64,000 nucleotides of DNA from an uncultured Acidobacteriota bacterium (GTDB lineage: Bacteria; Acidobacteriota; Vicinamibacteria; Fen-336). The notes under the pieces were generated by a model. It did not search any database, was not told the DNA's origin, and saw only the letters and a program-made list of their open reading frames with translations. A program made the translations under genes and the position numbers. The DNA lies in NCBI GenBank assembly GCA_902826455.1, contig CADEEV010000015.1, positions 32,594 to 96,593 of the forward strand, given 5' to 3'. This document shows positions 7,700 to 16,618 of this stretch, piece after piece. Position 1 is the first letter of the stretch, and the number at the start of each line of letters is the position of its first letter.

Positions 7700-8157
7700 T
7701 CCTTGTACCGCGTCCCGTCCAGGGCCTTGCCCTCGCTCCGTGAATGGACGTCCCAGACGTTCTGGCCGCACCACGACGTCTCGTCCGGGTCGTCCTGGTA
7801 GCAGCGCATGCCCCACTCGTTGGAAGCCAGCATCGGATCGAACGGGATGCGCCGCAGGAACTTGAGCTTGTGGTCGACGCGCCCCACCTGGTTGACCCCG
7901 TTCACCAGGGTCTCGAGGTCCGGAGGATAGCCCTCGCTGCCGAGCTTGACGTCGGTTCCGCCGATCTGGCCCGCGTCGACCGCGAGCTTGTACCGATCGA
8001 TCGCCGTGCGGATCTCGCGCAGCGTGCGGCGCAGCTCGATCTCCTTCTGGCGCGTCCGGGTGACCTTGGCGAGCGGCAGGATCGCCGAGGCCAGCACCGC
8101 GAGAATCATGGTCGTCGCGATCATCTCGAGGTAGGTGAAGCCGCGCTCGTTACGCAC
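7693..8157 (-). CDS. GspG-like pseudopilin (second copy)
   Basis: 154 residues. Prepilin signal MRNERG followed by FTYLEMIATTMILAVLASAILP, with Glu at +5. The soluble region contains LREIRTAIDRYKLAVDAG, SEGYPPDLETLVNGV and RRIPFDPM, a GspG-like fold, then a Cys-containing insertion (MRCYQDDPDETSWCGQNVWDV). Two cysteines could form a disulfide in the periplasm. It ends in GTRYKEW, parallel to the PYSEW ending of its neighbour, which suggests duplication. The 3' end overlaps the next gene by 7 bases and the 5' end overlaps pilO by 8. Confidence 0.87.
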   Translation of the reverse strand: MRNERGFTYLEMIATTMILAVLASAILPLAKVTRTRQKEIELRRTLREIRTAIDRYKLAVDAGQIGGTDVKLGSEGYPPDLETLVNGVNQVGRVDHKLKFLRRIPFDPMLASNEWGMRCYQDDPDETSWCGQNVWDVHSRSEGKALDGTRYKEW

Positions 8158-8689
8158 CGGCGGGCTCCGTTCCGGCCAGGAAGTACATGGACAGGCCGAC
8201 GTCGAGGCTCGCTTCGCTGTCGCGCTCCTGGAGACCGACGGTGTCGACGACCACGAAAGCCTTGGAGCGCTCCAGGCGCCCCAGGAACCCCACGAGCTGG
8301 CCGTAGCTGCCCTTCACGGGAAGCGTGACCCGCAGCCGCACCAGCGGCGTGTTCTTGACCTCGCTGCGGGCGTAGTTCTCGGCGCCGAGGACGAGGCCTT
8401 CCGCCTCGGCGGCCGCGTGGATCTCGGTCAGCGCGGGCAGGAGCGTCGCCTGTCGCGACCGGACGACGTCGCGCAGCAGCCGGCTGGCATCGGTCTGGTT
8501 CGTCCGGATCGTCTCGGCGCGGCGCCGGAGCGCCTGGATCTGCCCGCGCTCGCGGTTGGCCTCGGCCCGCAGCGTCTCGAGGCGCGAGGCGAGGCTGCGC
8601 TCCTGGAGCGTCCGCGGCAGCGTGAAGGCCAGGAACGCCACGAGGTTCAAGGCGACCAGGTACAGGGCCGGGCGCACGAGCCGCGTCAT
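8150..8689 (-). CDS. pilO: PilO-like inner-membrane platform protein
   Basis: 179 residues: short cytoplasmic start, one transmembrane helix (PALYLVALNLVAFLAFTLP), a periplasmic coiled coil (about 30-80, rich in Arg/Glu), then a small alpha/beta domain (about 85-170) with VRLRVTLPVKGSYGQLVGFLGRLERSKAFV, a hallmark of PilO/GspM-type proteins. It partners PilN to link the cytoplasmic PilM ring to the secretin. The ATG overlaps the pilN-like stop by 4 bases (ATGA). Confidence 0.88.
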   Translation of the reverse strand: MTRLVRPALYLVALNLVAFLAFTLPRTLQERSLASRLETLRAEANRERGQIQALRRRAETIRTNQTDASRLLRDVVRSRQATLLPALTEIHAAAEAEGLVLGAENYARSEVKNTPLVRLRVTLPVKGSYGQLVGFLGRLERSKAFVVVDTVGLQERDSEASLDVGLSMYFLAGTEPAGA

Positions 8690-9315
8690 CCCTGGTCCTC
8701 CTCTGCCTCGCCCGCAGCGTCGGAGGGCGCGACGAACGCCCCCGCGTCCGGGGCCGGCGCGTGGCTCGGCAGGTAGAGCATCGTCAGGTCGAAAGCGTAC
8801 TCGCCCTCGTCCTCCGAGCCGGCGCCACGGCTGATGGGATAGACCTCGTCGAAGTCGGGCTGGTCCTCGAGGGCCTTCACGAGCTCGAAGCCCTCGTCGC
8901 TGGAGTGGGTGACGGCCTTCAGGCCCAGGCGCAGCCGGCCCTGGTCCCAGCTCGGGCTCACGGTCGTGAGCCTCACGCCCGGGGGCACCGTCGCCTCGAG
9001 GCGCGCCATCAGCGCCGTCCACGCGAAGGAGCGGCGGTCGACCATCTCCTTCAGGACGACCCAGCGCGTGACCGCGGTCTTGTCCGGTCCTGGCAGGCGC
9101 AGCGCCACGCCGTCCGTGCGCAGGCGCGCCACCTCCTCCTCGAGGGCGGCCGCCTCGGCGTGGCGCGCCGACGTGGCGTCCGGCAACAGCTTCCGCGCGA
9201 TCCGCGCGTGCTCCGCGGTGACGAGGAGCAGCGCCACGAGGGCCGTGCCGAGCAGGGCGGCCGGCAGGCGCTCGTTGCGGAACGGCCGCTGCGCGAGGTT
9301 CGCGGGCCGCCTCAC
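8686..9315 (-). CDS. pilN: PilN-like inner-membrane platform protein
   Basis: 209 residues. It starts near ANLAQRPFRNERL; an N-P/A-F/R-rich segment like this in PilN docks into PilM. Next come one transmembrane helix (LPAALLGTALVALLLVTA), a coiled region (about 45-80) and a ferredoxin-like periplasmic domain with PPGVRLTTVSPSWDQGRLRLGLKAVT. The C-terminus is acidic. The GTG at 9315 overlaps the pilM stop (GTGA); longer upstream reading is shadow sequence. Confidence 0.86.
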   Translation of the reverse strand: MRRPANLAQRPFRNERLPAALLGTALVALLLVTAEHARIARKLLPDATSARHAEAAALEEEVARLRTDGVALRLPGPDKTAVTRWVVLKEMVDRRSFAWTALMARLEATVPPGVRLTTVSPSWDQGRLRLGLKAVTHSSDEGFELVKALEDQPDFDEVYPISRGAGSEDEGEYAFDLTMLYLPSHAPAPDAGAFVAPSDAAGEAEEDQG

Positions 9316-10235
9316 GCCACCCTCCCCAGGAGGCTCGCCGCGGCCCCGGCCAGCTCCTGCCCGAGCGCGCCGGCGCCGCCGCCGGGCGTCGCGGACTCGA
9401 GGACCTCGACCGGGGCCCCGGTGGCCGAGCCCAGCAGGCGCACGACGTCGGCTGGCGGCACCGCGGCCGACCGGACCAGCACCGAGGCCAGGCTCGACCC
9501 GTCGAGGCGCTCGCGGTAGTACACGACCGTGTTCTCGACCTCGCGCAGCACCTGGGCTGGCTCCGACGCGGCGGAGCCCGTGAGCGTGCGTGCGAGCACC
9601 ACGGCGCCCGCCTTCACCAGGAAGATCGACACGTAGCCCTCGTCCCAGTTCACGAGCAGCCGGTCCGCGGCCGGCCGCGACGCCTCCACGGCCTCGAGGA
9701 GCGTCACGCCGCACAGCTCGACCAGGCCCGGCTCGAGCCCCACCGCCCGGCACTCGGCCTCGTAGGGGTCGAGGACCGCCGCGAGGCCCGCCACCGCGAT
9801 CACCTGGCCCGAGGGGTCGCGCCGGAAGGCGACCCGCGCGTCCTTCACGTCGAACGGCAGGGCCTTCTTCAGCCGGAAGCGGATCAGGTCCAGGGCTTCC
9901 GCGGCGTTGCGCGCCTTCACCTCGTCCCCCGGGATCACCGCGATGCGCGCGACGGGATCGGGCAGCACGAGAGCGGCACGGGCGCCGCCCAGGACGCCGG
10001 CACGCTCGACCACGGCGCGCAGGGTGTCCCGGAAGGCCGTCGGGTTCGCGAGGTTGGGCTCGGTCATCCCCAGGTTCAGGGTGCCTTCGGGAAGCGCCAG
10101 GGACGCGGCCGCGCCGAAGCCGACGGCCTGGCCGCGCCGCACGAGGCGCACGACGCCGATGGCGCGCGGCCGGATCTCGATCGCCGCGGTGGGCGGCTCC
10201 GGATCCAGGAAGAGGCGGCGCAGGGCGTCCCTCAC
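9312..10235 (-). CDS. pilM: PilM-like actin-fold protein
   Basis: 307 residues, cytoplasmic. The ends resemble PilM/GspL: AAIEIRPRAIGVVRL near the start, ALDLIRFRLKKALPFDVKDARV (around residue 95), LVNWDEGYVSIFLVKAGAVVLARTL (around 195) and EVENTVVYYRERL (around 235). PilM binds nucleotide and forms the cytoplasmic ring that carries PilN's N-terminus. The GTG at 10235 overlaps the gspE stop by 4 bases. Confidence 0.87.
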   Translation of the reverse strand: MRDALRRLFLDPEPPTAAIEIRPRAIGVVRLVRRGQAVGFGAAASLALPEGTLNLGMTEPNLANPTAFRDTLRAVVERAGVLGGARAALVLPDPVARIAVIPGDEVKARNAAEALDLIRFRLKKALPFDVKDARVAFRRDPSGQVIAVAGLAAVLDPYEAECRAVGLEPGLVELCGVTLLEAVEASRPAADRLLVNWDEGYVSIFLVKAGAVVLARTLTGSAASEPAQVLREVENTVVYYRERLDGSSLASVLVRSAAVPPADVVRLLGSATGAPVEVLESATPGGGAGALGQELAGAAASLLGRVA

Positions 10236-11845
10236 GCCACCTCCACGAACGTGACCTTGTTGATCTCGGTGAGCGTCGTCTTGCCGGAGAGCGCCTTCGA
10301 CACCGCGGACTCGCGCAGGAAGATCATGCCCTCCTCGCGGGCGGCCTTCTTGATCTCGGCGCTCGAGCGCCGCGACAGGATCAGCTCGCGGATCGAGTCG
10401 GTCACGTCGAGCAGCTCGCAGATCGCGGTGCGGCCCTTGTAGCCCGTGCCGCCGCACTCGAGGCAGCCCGCGCCCTCGAAGAACGGGACGTCCCGGTAGG
10501 TCTTCGTGTCGAGGCCCGACTCCACGAGCAGCTTCTCGGAGGCCCGCACCTCGCGCTTGCAGTGGGCGCAGATCATGCGCACCAGGCGCTGGGCCTGCAC
10601 GCAGTTCAGGGCCGAGACGAAGTTGTAGGGCTCGATCTTCATGTTGAGGAAGCGGCCCAGCACGTCGATCACGTTGTTGGCGTGGACGGTCGTGAAGACG
10701 AGGTGGCCCGTGAGCGCCGACTGGATCGCGATGTCCGCGGTCTCCGCGTCGCGGATCTCCCCCACCATGATCTTGTCGGGATCGTGGCGCAGGATCGAGC
10801 GCAGGCCCCGGGCGAAGGTGAGGCCCTTGCGCTCGTTGACCGGGATCTGGGTGATCCCCTTCAGCTGGTACTCGACCGGGTCCTCGATCGTGATGATCTT
10901 GTCCTCCTCGGTCTTGATCTCCGAGAGGGCGGCGTAGAGCGTCGTGGTCTTGCCCGAGCCGGTCGGGCCGGTGACGAGCACCATCCCGTACGGCTCGCGG
11001 ATGAAGCGCCGGAAGCGAAAGAGCTCCTTGTCGTCCAGCCCGAGCACGTCGAGACGCAGCGAGGCGAACTGCTTGGACAAGCTCTCCTTGTCCAGGATGC
11101 GGATGACGGCGTCCTCGCCATGGACCGACGGCATTATTGAGACGCGGAAGTCGATCGAACGGCCGCGTATCCGGACCCGGAATCTTCCGTCCTGGGGGAT
11201 CCGCTTCTCGGCGATGTCGAGCTCGGCCATGACCTTGATGCGGCTGATCAGGGTGGAGTGGTGCTCCTTGGCGATCGGCTTCATGGCCGGCTGGAGGACG
11301 CCGTCGATGCGGTACTTGATCACCACCTCGGTGTCGCGGGTCTCGATGTGGACGTCCGAGGCGCGTCGGTTGAGGGCGTCGAAGATCGTCGAGTCCACGA
11401 GCCGGATGATCGGGGACTGGTCCGACTGGATCTTGTCGATCGAGAGCACTTCCTCGCCGTGCTCGTCGTCGCGCAAGAGCTGGATCTTGAAGGACTCGGA
11501 GGCCTGCTCCAGGACGCGCTGGGTGCCCTGGCCGCGCTTCAGGGCCTCCTGGATCGCCGACGGTGTGCCCACGGCGGGCTGGACCGCCGTCTTCAGCAGC
11601 AGCGACAGCGTGTCGATGACCGGGATGTCCGTGGGATCGGCCATCACCAGCACGAGGCGCTCCCCCTCACGCCGGTAGGGCAGGAAGTTGTAGCGGAACA
11701 TGAGCTCCACGGGCACCGATTGCAGGATGTCGGGGTCGGGCGCGAAGGAGTTCACGTCCACGAACTCGAGGCGATGGCGCTGGGCGAGGGCCCGGGCGGC
11801 GCCGTCCTCGTCGGCGACCGTGAGGGCCGCGGCCGGGTCGACCAT
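10232..11845 (-). CDS. gspE: GspE/PilB-type secretion ATPase
   Basis: 537 residues, cytoplasmic motor that powers pseudopilus assembly. An N1/MshE-like domain fills about residues 1-150. The ATPase core has Walker A GPTGSGKTTT near residue 290, the Asp box ITIEDPVEYQL, Walker B IMVGEIRD and the His box GHLVFTTVHANN. A zinc site follows (MICAHCK and CLECGGTGYKGR), as in GspE and PilB. The ATG at 11845 shares one base with the gspF stop (TGATG). Assignment is firm; whether it serves secretion or a retractable pilus cannot be told, and no PilT-like ATPase is in the window. Confidence 0.96.
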   Translation of the reverse strand: MVDPAAALTVADEDGAARALAQRHRLEFVDVNSFAPDPDILQSVPVELMFRYNFLPYRREGERLVLVMADPTDIPVIDTLSLLLKTAVQPAVGTPSAIQEALKRGQGTQRVLEQASESFKIQLLRDDEHGEEVLSIDKIQSDQSPIIRLVDSTIFDALNRRASDVHIETRDTEVVIKYRIDGVLQPAMKPIAKEHHSTLISRIKVMAELDIAEKRIPQDGRFRVRIRGRSIDFRVSIMPSVHGEDAVIRILDKESLSKQFASLRLDVLGLDDKELFRFRRFIREPYGMVLVTGPTGSGKTTTLYAALSEIKTEEDKIITIEDPVEYQLKGITQIPVNERKGLTFARGLRSILRHDPDKIMVGEIRDAETADIAIQSALTGHLVFTTVHANNVIDVLGRFLNMKIEPYNFVSALNCVQAQRLVRMICAHCKREVRASEKLLVESGLDTKTYRDVPFFEGAGCLECGGTGYKGRTAICELLDVTDSIRELILSRRSSAEIKKAAREEGMIFLRESAVSKALSGKTTLTEINKVTFVEVA

Positions 11846-13053
11846 CAGTAGCCCTTCCCCTGGATCGCCGAGATGGCCTGGAACATCGGCAGGTAGAACG
11901 CCATCAGCATCAGGCCCACGACGATCGCGATCACCACCAGGATGATCGGCTCGAGCAGGGGCAGCACGGTCTGGATGCTGGAGTCGAGCTCCTCGTCGAG
12001 GAACTCCGCCAGGGACCCGAGCATGTCGGCGAGGGCGCCCGTCTGCTCGCCCACCTTCACCATCTCGAGGGCCAGGTTGTCGAGCATGCCCGTCGACTCG
12101 AGGGCGGTCATGAGGCTCTTGCCCTCGCGGATCTGGGGCGTCGCCTGGGCGATGCCCGCGGCCAGGGCGCGGTTGCCGATCGAGGCGGCGGCCACCTCCA
12201 TCGCGTTCAGCAGCGGCAAGCCGCCCGAGAGCAGCGTCGCCAGGGTGCGCGCGAGCTGGCTCGTGGCGTACATGCGCATCAGCCGGCCGAAGTACGGCAA
12301 GCGCAGCAGCATCCGGTCCACGACGACGCCGCTGCCCTCGCGCCGCAGCCAGGCCCAGCCGAGGCCGGCCAGGACGGCGAGCGTCGTCCCGATCGCGAGG
12401 GCGTTGCCCACCAGGAACTTCGCCGTCGCCATCAGCACCCGCGTGATGAGGGGCAACTGGCCGCCGAGGCCCGAGTAGAAGTCCTCGAACTTCGGGATCA
12501 CCCAGAGCAGGACGCCGGCCAGCCCGCTCATCATGACCATGATCGCGAGGGGATAGATCGACGCGCTGATGGCCTTGCGCTTCAGGGCCTGGTTGAGCCG
12601 CAGGTACTGCACGAAGCGGCGCAGCACGGTCTCGAGGCTGCCGCTGCGCTCGCCGGCCACGAGGCTCGCCGAGAAGATCGCCGGGTACAGCTCGCCCTCC
12701 GCCTTCACCGCGTCCGAGAGCGCCGTGCCCGACTTCACCCGCTCGCGCACCGTGAGCAGCGAGCGGCGGAACTGGGGGTTCTTCTGGCGCTCCAGCATGA
12801 CGTCGAGGGACTGGTAGAGCGGCAGGCCGGCCTTCAGGAGCGCGGCGAGCTCCTGGCAGAAGATCAGGAGCGCCGATGGGTCGATGCGGGGCGTGCGGAA
12901 GGACAGATCCCGCAGCGCCAGGCCGCGGCGGATCGTGAACAGGTAGTAGCCCTGCTGTTCGAGCTCGGCCCGGAGCGACGTCTCGTTGGGCGCTACGAAG
13001 GTCCGCTCCAGCACTTCGCCGGCGGGCGTTCCCACCTTGCAGACGTACTCCAT
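11845..13053 (-). CDS. gspF: GspF/PilC-type inner-membrane platform protein
   Basis: 402 residues, first gene of the operon. Two repeated T2SSF domains (about residues 70-190 and 270-395) are visible, the first with FCQELAALLKAGLPLYQSLDVM, the second with LARTLATLLSGGLPLLNAMEV. Three transmembrane segments lie near 170, 220 and 375. It anchors the ATPase and the growing pseudopilus in the inner membrane. The promoter is just upstream at 13066-13094. Confidence 0.95.
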   Translation of the reverse strand: MEYVCKVGTPAGEVLERTFVAPNETSLRAELEQQGYYLFTIRRGLALRDLSFRTPRIDPSALLIFCQELAALLKAGLPLYQSLDVMLERQKNPQFRRSLLTVRERVKSGTALSDAVKAEGELYPAIFSASLVAGERSGSLETVLRRFVQYLRLNQALKRKAISASIYPLAIMVMMSGLAGVLLWVIPKFEDFYSGLGGQLPLITRVLMATAKFLVGNALAIGTTLAVLAGLGWAWLRREGSGVVVDRMLLRLPYFGRLMRMYATSQLARTLATLLSGGLPLLNAMEVAAASIGNRALAAGIAQATPQIREGKSLMTALESTGMLDNLALEMVKVGEQTGALADMLGSLAEFLDEELDSSIQTVLPLLEPIILVVIAIVVGLMLMAFYLPMFQAISAIQGKGY

Positions 13054-13065
13054 GGCCTGCTTGCG

Positions 13066-13094
13066 AATCTACCAGCCCGACAGCTAAAGATCAA
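13066..13094 (-). promoter_or_regulatory. Sigma-70-like promoter of the secretion operon
   Basis: On the minus strand, TTGATC (13094-13089) and TAGATT (13071-13066) are separated by exactly 17 bases. The ATG of gspF follows 12 bases after the -10 box, giving a very short leader. The region is more AT-rich than its surroundings. Confidence 0.6.
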
Positions 13095-13106
13095 TTGAAC
13101 AACGAC

Positions 13107-14309
13107 TTATGTCGCTCTGGCCACCACCAGCGTGAGATCGTCCTCGGCGTCCTTGCCGGCGGCCCAGCCCTGGATCTCGCCGAGCAGCGAGTAGAGGGCG
13201 ATGCGGGCCGGGTCGCGGCGGCTCGCGAGCGCGGCCGCTTTCAGCCGGTCGACGCCGAAGGGCTGGCCCTGGGCGTCCTCGCGGTCGGTCACGCCGTCGC
13301 TGTAGAGCACCACGCGATCGCCGGGCCCGAAGGCGGCCTCGGCCTCCTCGTAGCGCCCGGTCTCGATCAGGCCCAGGACCGTGCCGCCGGCCACGAGATC
13401 CTCCATCCGGCCGTCGGCCCGGACGATGAAGGGGTGGTCGTGGCCCGCGTTCACGTAGCGGATCACCCCGCGCTCGAAGTCGATCACCGAGAAGAACAGG
13501 CTCGCGAACAGCCCCTTGGGCGTGACCTCCCAGAAGAGCCGGTTGACCCGGCTCACGAGCTCGGCCGCCGGGGCGTCGCCCGCCTGGAGCTGGGCATGCA
13601 GACAGGCCTTGAGGTTCGCGGCCAGGAGCGCGGCCGGCACGCCCTTCCCCATCACGTCGCCCAGCACCAGCGCGAGCTTGGACGGGCCGAGGGGCAGCAC
13701 GTCCAGGTAGTCCCCGCCGATCTCGCGCATGGGCATGAACTCCCGGGCGAGGTCGAGCCGCGGGTGGTTGAGGGGCGTCGGCAGCAGGCTGCGCTGCAGG
13801 TTTCCGGCGAGGCGCAGCTCCTCAGCCATGCGCCGGGCCATGCCCTCGACGCGCGAGTAGAGGCCCTGGAGCTCCTCGTTCTTGCGCTGCAGCTCGGTCA
13901 GGGACGAGCGCACGCGCAGCGCGTTGCGCAGCCGCGCCAGGAGCGCCTCTTCGCCGCGCTCGGCCATCACGAAGTCGTCCACGTGGTCGATGAAGCGCGT
14001 GTCGACGTTGGTGCGGCGGCCGGTCTCGCTCAGCACCATCACCACGGGCCGGCCGGGAATGCCGTTGGGGCCGGCGGTCTCGAGGAGCCGGTTGAGGACT
14101 TCGGGGGCGAGCTCGCCGCCGAGCAGCAAGGCCTCGAGGGAGCCCGACTGCAGGCCCCGCGCCGCCTCCTCGGCCGGCGCCGGGCGCAGGTCGAGGAGCT
14201 GGCGCAGCGACGGGAACGACGTGAGGGCCGGGGACAGCCCCACGGCCACGGCCCGCGGGCGCTCCGAGACGGCCTTCTCGGGGACGCTCGGGGCCGCGCC
14301 CGGGTTCAC
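13107..14309 (-). CDS. RsbU/SpoIIE-type PP2C phosphatase with N-terminal receiver-like region
   Basis: 400 residues. About 1-130 resembles a degenerate receiver fold (VVMVLSETGR, DDFVMAERGEEALLARLRNAL). A coiled-coil linker (135-175) follows, then a SpoIIE phosphatase domain (about 185-400). It has the metal-binding motifs EIGGDYLDVLPL, LVLGDVMGKGVPAALLA, VVLYSDGVTDRED and DDLTLVV. Such enzymes dephosphorylate anti-sigma antagonists or similar Ser/Thr-phosphorylated partners. The GTG overlaps the stop of the response regulator gene (GTGA), so it probably forms the output or feedback arm of this two-component system. Confidence 0.9.
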   Translation of the reverse strand: MNPGAAPSVPEKAVSERPRAVAVGLSPALTSFPSLRQLLDLRPAPAEEAARGLQSGSLEALLLGGELAPEVLNRLLETAGPNGIPGRPVVMVLSETGRRTNVDTRFIDHVDDFVMAERGEEALLARLRNALRVRSSLTELQRKNEELQGLYSRVEGMARRMAEELRLAGNLQRSLLPTPLNHPRLDLAREFMPMREIGGDYLDVLPLGPSKLALVLGDVMGKGVPAALLAANLKACLHAQLQAGDAPAAELVSRVNRLFWEVTPKGLFASLFFSVIDFERGVIRYVNAGHDHPFIVRADGRMEDLVAGGTVLGLIETGRYEEAEAAFGPGDRVVLYSDGVTDREDAQGQPFGVDRLKAAALASRRDPARIALYSLLGEIQGWAAGKDAEDDLTLVVARAT

Positions 14310-14992
14310 GACGGATCCACGAACTTGTAGCCGGCGCCGTGGATGGTCAGCACGTAGCGGGGCTCGGAGCCGCTGTCGCCGATCTTGGCCCGCAGCTTCG
14401 CGATGTGGGTGTCGACGGTGCGGGTCGAGGGGTAGCTCTCGTAGCCCCAGACGTCCTCGAGCAGCCGGTCGCGGGTCACGGTCTCGCCCTTGCGCTCGAT
14501 CAGGTAGCGCAGCAGCTCGAACTCCCGGGGCGAGAGGTCGAGAGGGGCGCCGGCCTTGGTCGCGACGTAGGTCTCGAAGTCGAGGTCGATGTCCGAGAAG
14601 TGATAGCGGGCCAGCCGCTTCTTGGGCCCCTCGGTGCGCCGCAGGATCGCGCGGACCCGGGCCAGCACCTCGCGGATCGAGAACGGCTTCGTGACGTAGT
14701 CGTCGGCGCCCAGCTCGAGGCCGACGACCTTGTCGATCTCCTGGCCCCGCGCCGTCAGCATCAGGATCGGCATGGTGAAGCCCTCGGTGCGCAGCGTCTT
14801 GCACACCTCGAGGCCCGAGAGCTTCGGCAGCATGATGTCGAGGATCAGCAGGTCGGGCTTGTGGGCGCGCGCTCGCTCGAGGCCGGCGGCGCCGTCCGAG
14901 GCGGTCAGCACCTCGTAGCCCTCGAACTCGAAGTTGTCCTTGAGCCCCAGCACCATGTCGGGCTCGTCCTCGACGATCAGTATCTTGCTCAC
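14306..14992 (-). CDS. OmpR/PhoB-family response regulator
   Basis: 228 residues. The receiver domain (1-120) has the acidic pocket EDE near residue 8, phospho-acceptor D52 in LLILDIMLP, Thr in LMLTARG and Lys in VTKPF. The winged-helix domain (about 130-226) has SPREFELLRYLIERKGETVTRDRLLEDVWGY and the RTVDTHIAKLRAKI recognition helix, ending with GAGYKF. The partner kinase gene ends 10 bases upstream, and the phosphatase gene overlaps downstream. Its targets are unknown. Confidence 0.95.
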   Translation of the reverse strand: MSKILIVEDEPDMVLGLKDNFEFEGYEVLTASDGAAGLERARAHKPDLLILDIMLPKLSGLEVCKTLRTEGFTMPILMLTARGQEIDKVVGLELGADDYVTKPFSIREVLARVRAILRRTEGPKKRLARYHFSDIDLDFETYVATKAGAPLDLSPREFELLRYLIERKGETVTRDRLLEDVWGYESYPSTRTVDTHIAKLRAKIGDSGSEPRYVLTIHGAGYKFVDPS

Positions 14993-15002
14993 TGCTTCGC
15001 TC

Positions 15003-16550
15003 CTACGCTCGGGGCGCCATGGGCAGGGCCAGCGTGAACGTGCTGCCCTTGCCGGGCGCGCTCTCGACCTCGACCGAACCGCCGTGGGCGTCCATGATGT
15101 GCCGCACCAGGGCGAGCCCGAGTCCGCTGCCCTTGGTATCGTGGACCAGGCTGTTCTCCGCCCGGTAGAACTTCTCGAAGATCCGCTTCTGCTCGTTCTT
15201 CGGGATGCCGATGCCGTGGTCGATCACGTCCAGCAGGATCTTGCCGTTCTCCTCGCGCACCGCGATCCGGATCTGCTTGTCGTCCTGGCTGTACTTGATC
15301 GCATTGTTGACCAGGTTGATGAGCGCCTGCCCCACCGCTTCCTTGTCGACCTGGATCTCCGGCAGGCCCTCGGGAACGTCGAGCTCGAGGGCGAAGCCCT
15401 GTTGCTCGATCTGGAAGCGGTAGGCGTCGACCACCTCGTTCACGATGCGGCCCACGTCCGTGGGAGCGAAGCGGTACTCCTTGCGGCCGGCCTCGATGCG
15501 CGAGAAGTCGAGGATGTTGTTGATGAGCTGCGTGAGGCGCTGGCTCTCCTTGTTGATCACGCGGTAGTACTGAGTCGCCTTCTCCTGGCTCTGGACGCGG
15601 CCGAGCTCGAGGGTCTCGGCGAAGAGGCGGATCAGGGCCAGGGGCGTCTTGAGCTCGTGGCTCACGTTCGCCACGAAGTCGCTCTTGAGCCGCGACAGGT
15701 GCAGCTCGCGCTGGACGTTGCTGTAGACCATGAAGAGCCCGGCGCCCAGGATGACGTCGATGAAGCCGATGAGCGCCATCTGGCCCAGGGCGTTGCGCTT
15801 CACGTCCTCCTCGATCGAGCGGTCCTTGTAGCGCATCTCGAGCTTGAGGCCGCGGAACGAAGCCACCGTCATCAGGCGCTTCACCTCGAAGCGGCCGTCG
15901 GGCGTCGGGGCGTTCTCGTAGACGGGCTTGCCGTCGCCCTCGCTGACGCGGATCACCCAGGAGTGGCTCGGGTTCTCGAAGGCCTTCTCGAAGAACTCGC
16001 GGATCAGCGTGTGGTGGGCGTATTGGCAGGTGTACTGGAAGCGCAGCACGCCGATGCGCTCGCCGCCGGGGGCCGTGAGCGGCAGGGAGTCCTCGCCCTC
16101 GTCGGCGGACGCCGGCACGTCGGTCGCGGTCAGGGCGTCGCGCAGGATGTCCATGTCGCGCTGGCGTGTCTCGAGGACCGCCGACAGCCCGGCCACCGGC
16201 GAGGACGCCTCGAGGCGCAAGGTCGAGAACATGCCGCCGAGCCCGGCTTCCTCGAGGACCGTCTCGACGACCTCGGGGTGGCCGACCAGCAGCCGGTCGG
16301 TGCCGACGATGCGGGCCGCGTCGAGGGCCTTGGCCTGGGCCGCCATCTCGAGGTCCTTCTCGACCCACTTGAGGTTCAGCTCGGTCTGGTTCTGCATGCT
16401 GCGCTTCAGGCTCTCGGCGTTCTTCGGCACCGAGTTGAACGTGAGCAGCGAGAGCGCGGCGGAGGGCAGGAGGACGGCGCCGACGAAGATGGAGATGAGC
16501 TTGCCCCGCGAATCCGGTGTCGCGGAAACCAGTTCCGAGGCGCTCTTCAT
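15003..16550 (-). CDS. Membrane sensor histidine kinase
   Basis: 515 residues. TM1 about 18-38, periplasmic sensor region about 40-250, TM2 about 255-277. The kinase core has the H-box FVANVSHELKTPLALIRLFAE (His near 300), N-box NLVNNAIKYSQDD, G1 DHGIGIP and G2 GSGLGLALV. The sensor contains a central segment (GERIGVLRFQYTCQYAHHTL) that I do not recognise. The start at 16550 is preceded by a TACATT -10-like box (16564-16559) only 8 bases away. It heads a kinase, regulator, phosphatase operon. Confidence 0.95.
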   Translation of the reverse strand: MKSASELVSATPDSRGKLISIFVGAVLLPSAALSLLTFNSVPKNAESLKRSMQNQTELNLKWVEKDLEMAAQAKALDAARIVGTDRLLVGHPEVVETVLEEAGLGGMFSTLRLEASSPVAGLSAVLETRQRDMDILRDALTATDVPASADEGEDSLPLTAPGGERIGVLRFQYTCQYAHHTLIREFFEKAFENPSHSWVIRVSEGDGKPVYENAPTPDGRFEVKRLMTVASFRGLKLEMRYKDRSIEEDVKRNALGQMALIGFIDVILGAGLFMVYSNVQRELHLSRLKSDFVANVSHELKTPLALIRLFAETLELGRVQSQEKATQYYRVINKESQRLTQLINNILDFSRIEAGRKEYRFAPTDVGRIVNEVVDAYRFQIEQQGFALELDVPEGLPEIQVDKEAVGQALINLVNNAIKYSQDDKQIRIAVREENGKILLDVIDHGIGIPKNEQKRIFEKFYRAENSLVHDTKGSGLGLALVRHIMDAHGGSVEVESAPGKGSTFTLALPMAPRA

Positions 16551-16558
16551 GTGGCGCG

Positions 16559-16564
16559 AATGTA
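16559..16564 (-). promoter_or_regulatory. -10-like box TACATT before the histidine kinase gene
   Basis: TACATT on the minus strand ends 8 bases before the ATG at 16550, so a transcript from it would be nearly leaderless. No good -35 at the right distance. Confidence 0.35.
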
Positions 16565-16618
16565 CCACCCTGGCGCGGGAAAGGTTGTCAGCCCGCTGCA
16601 ACGTTCTGTCAAAGCTTG

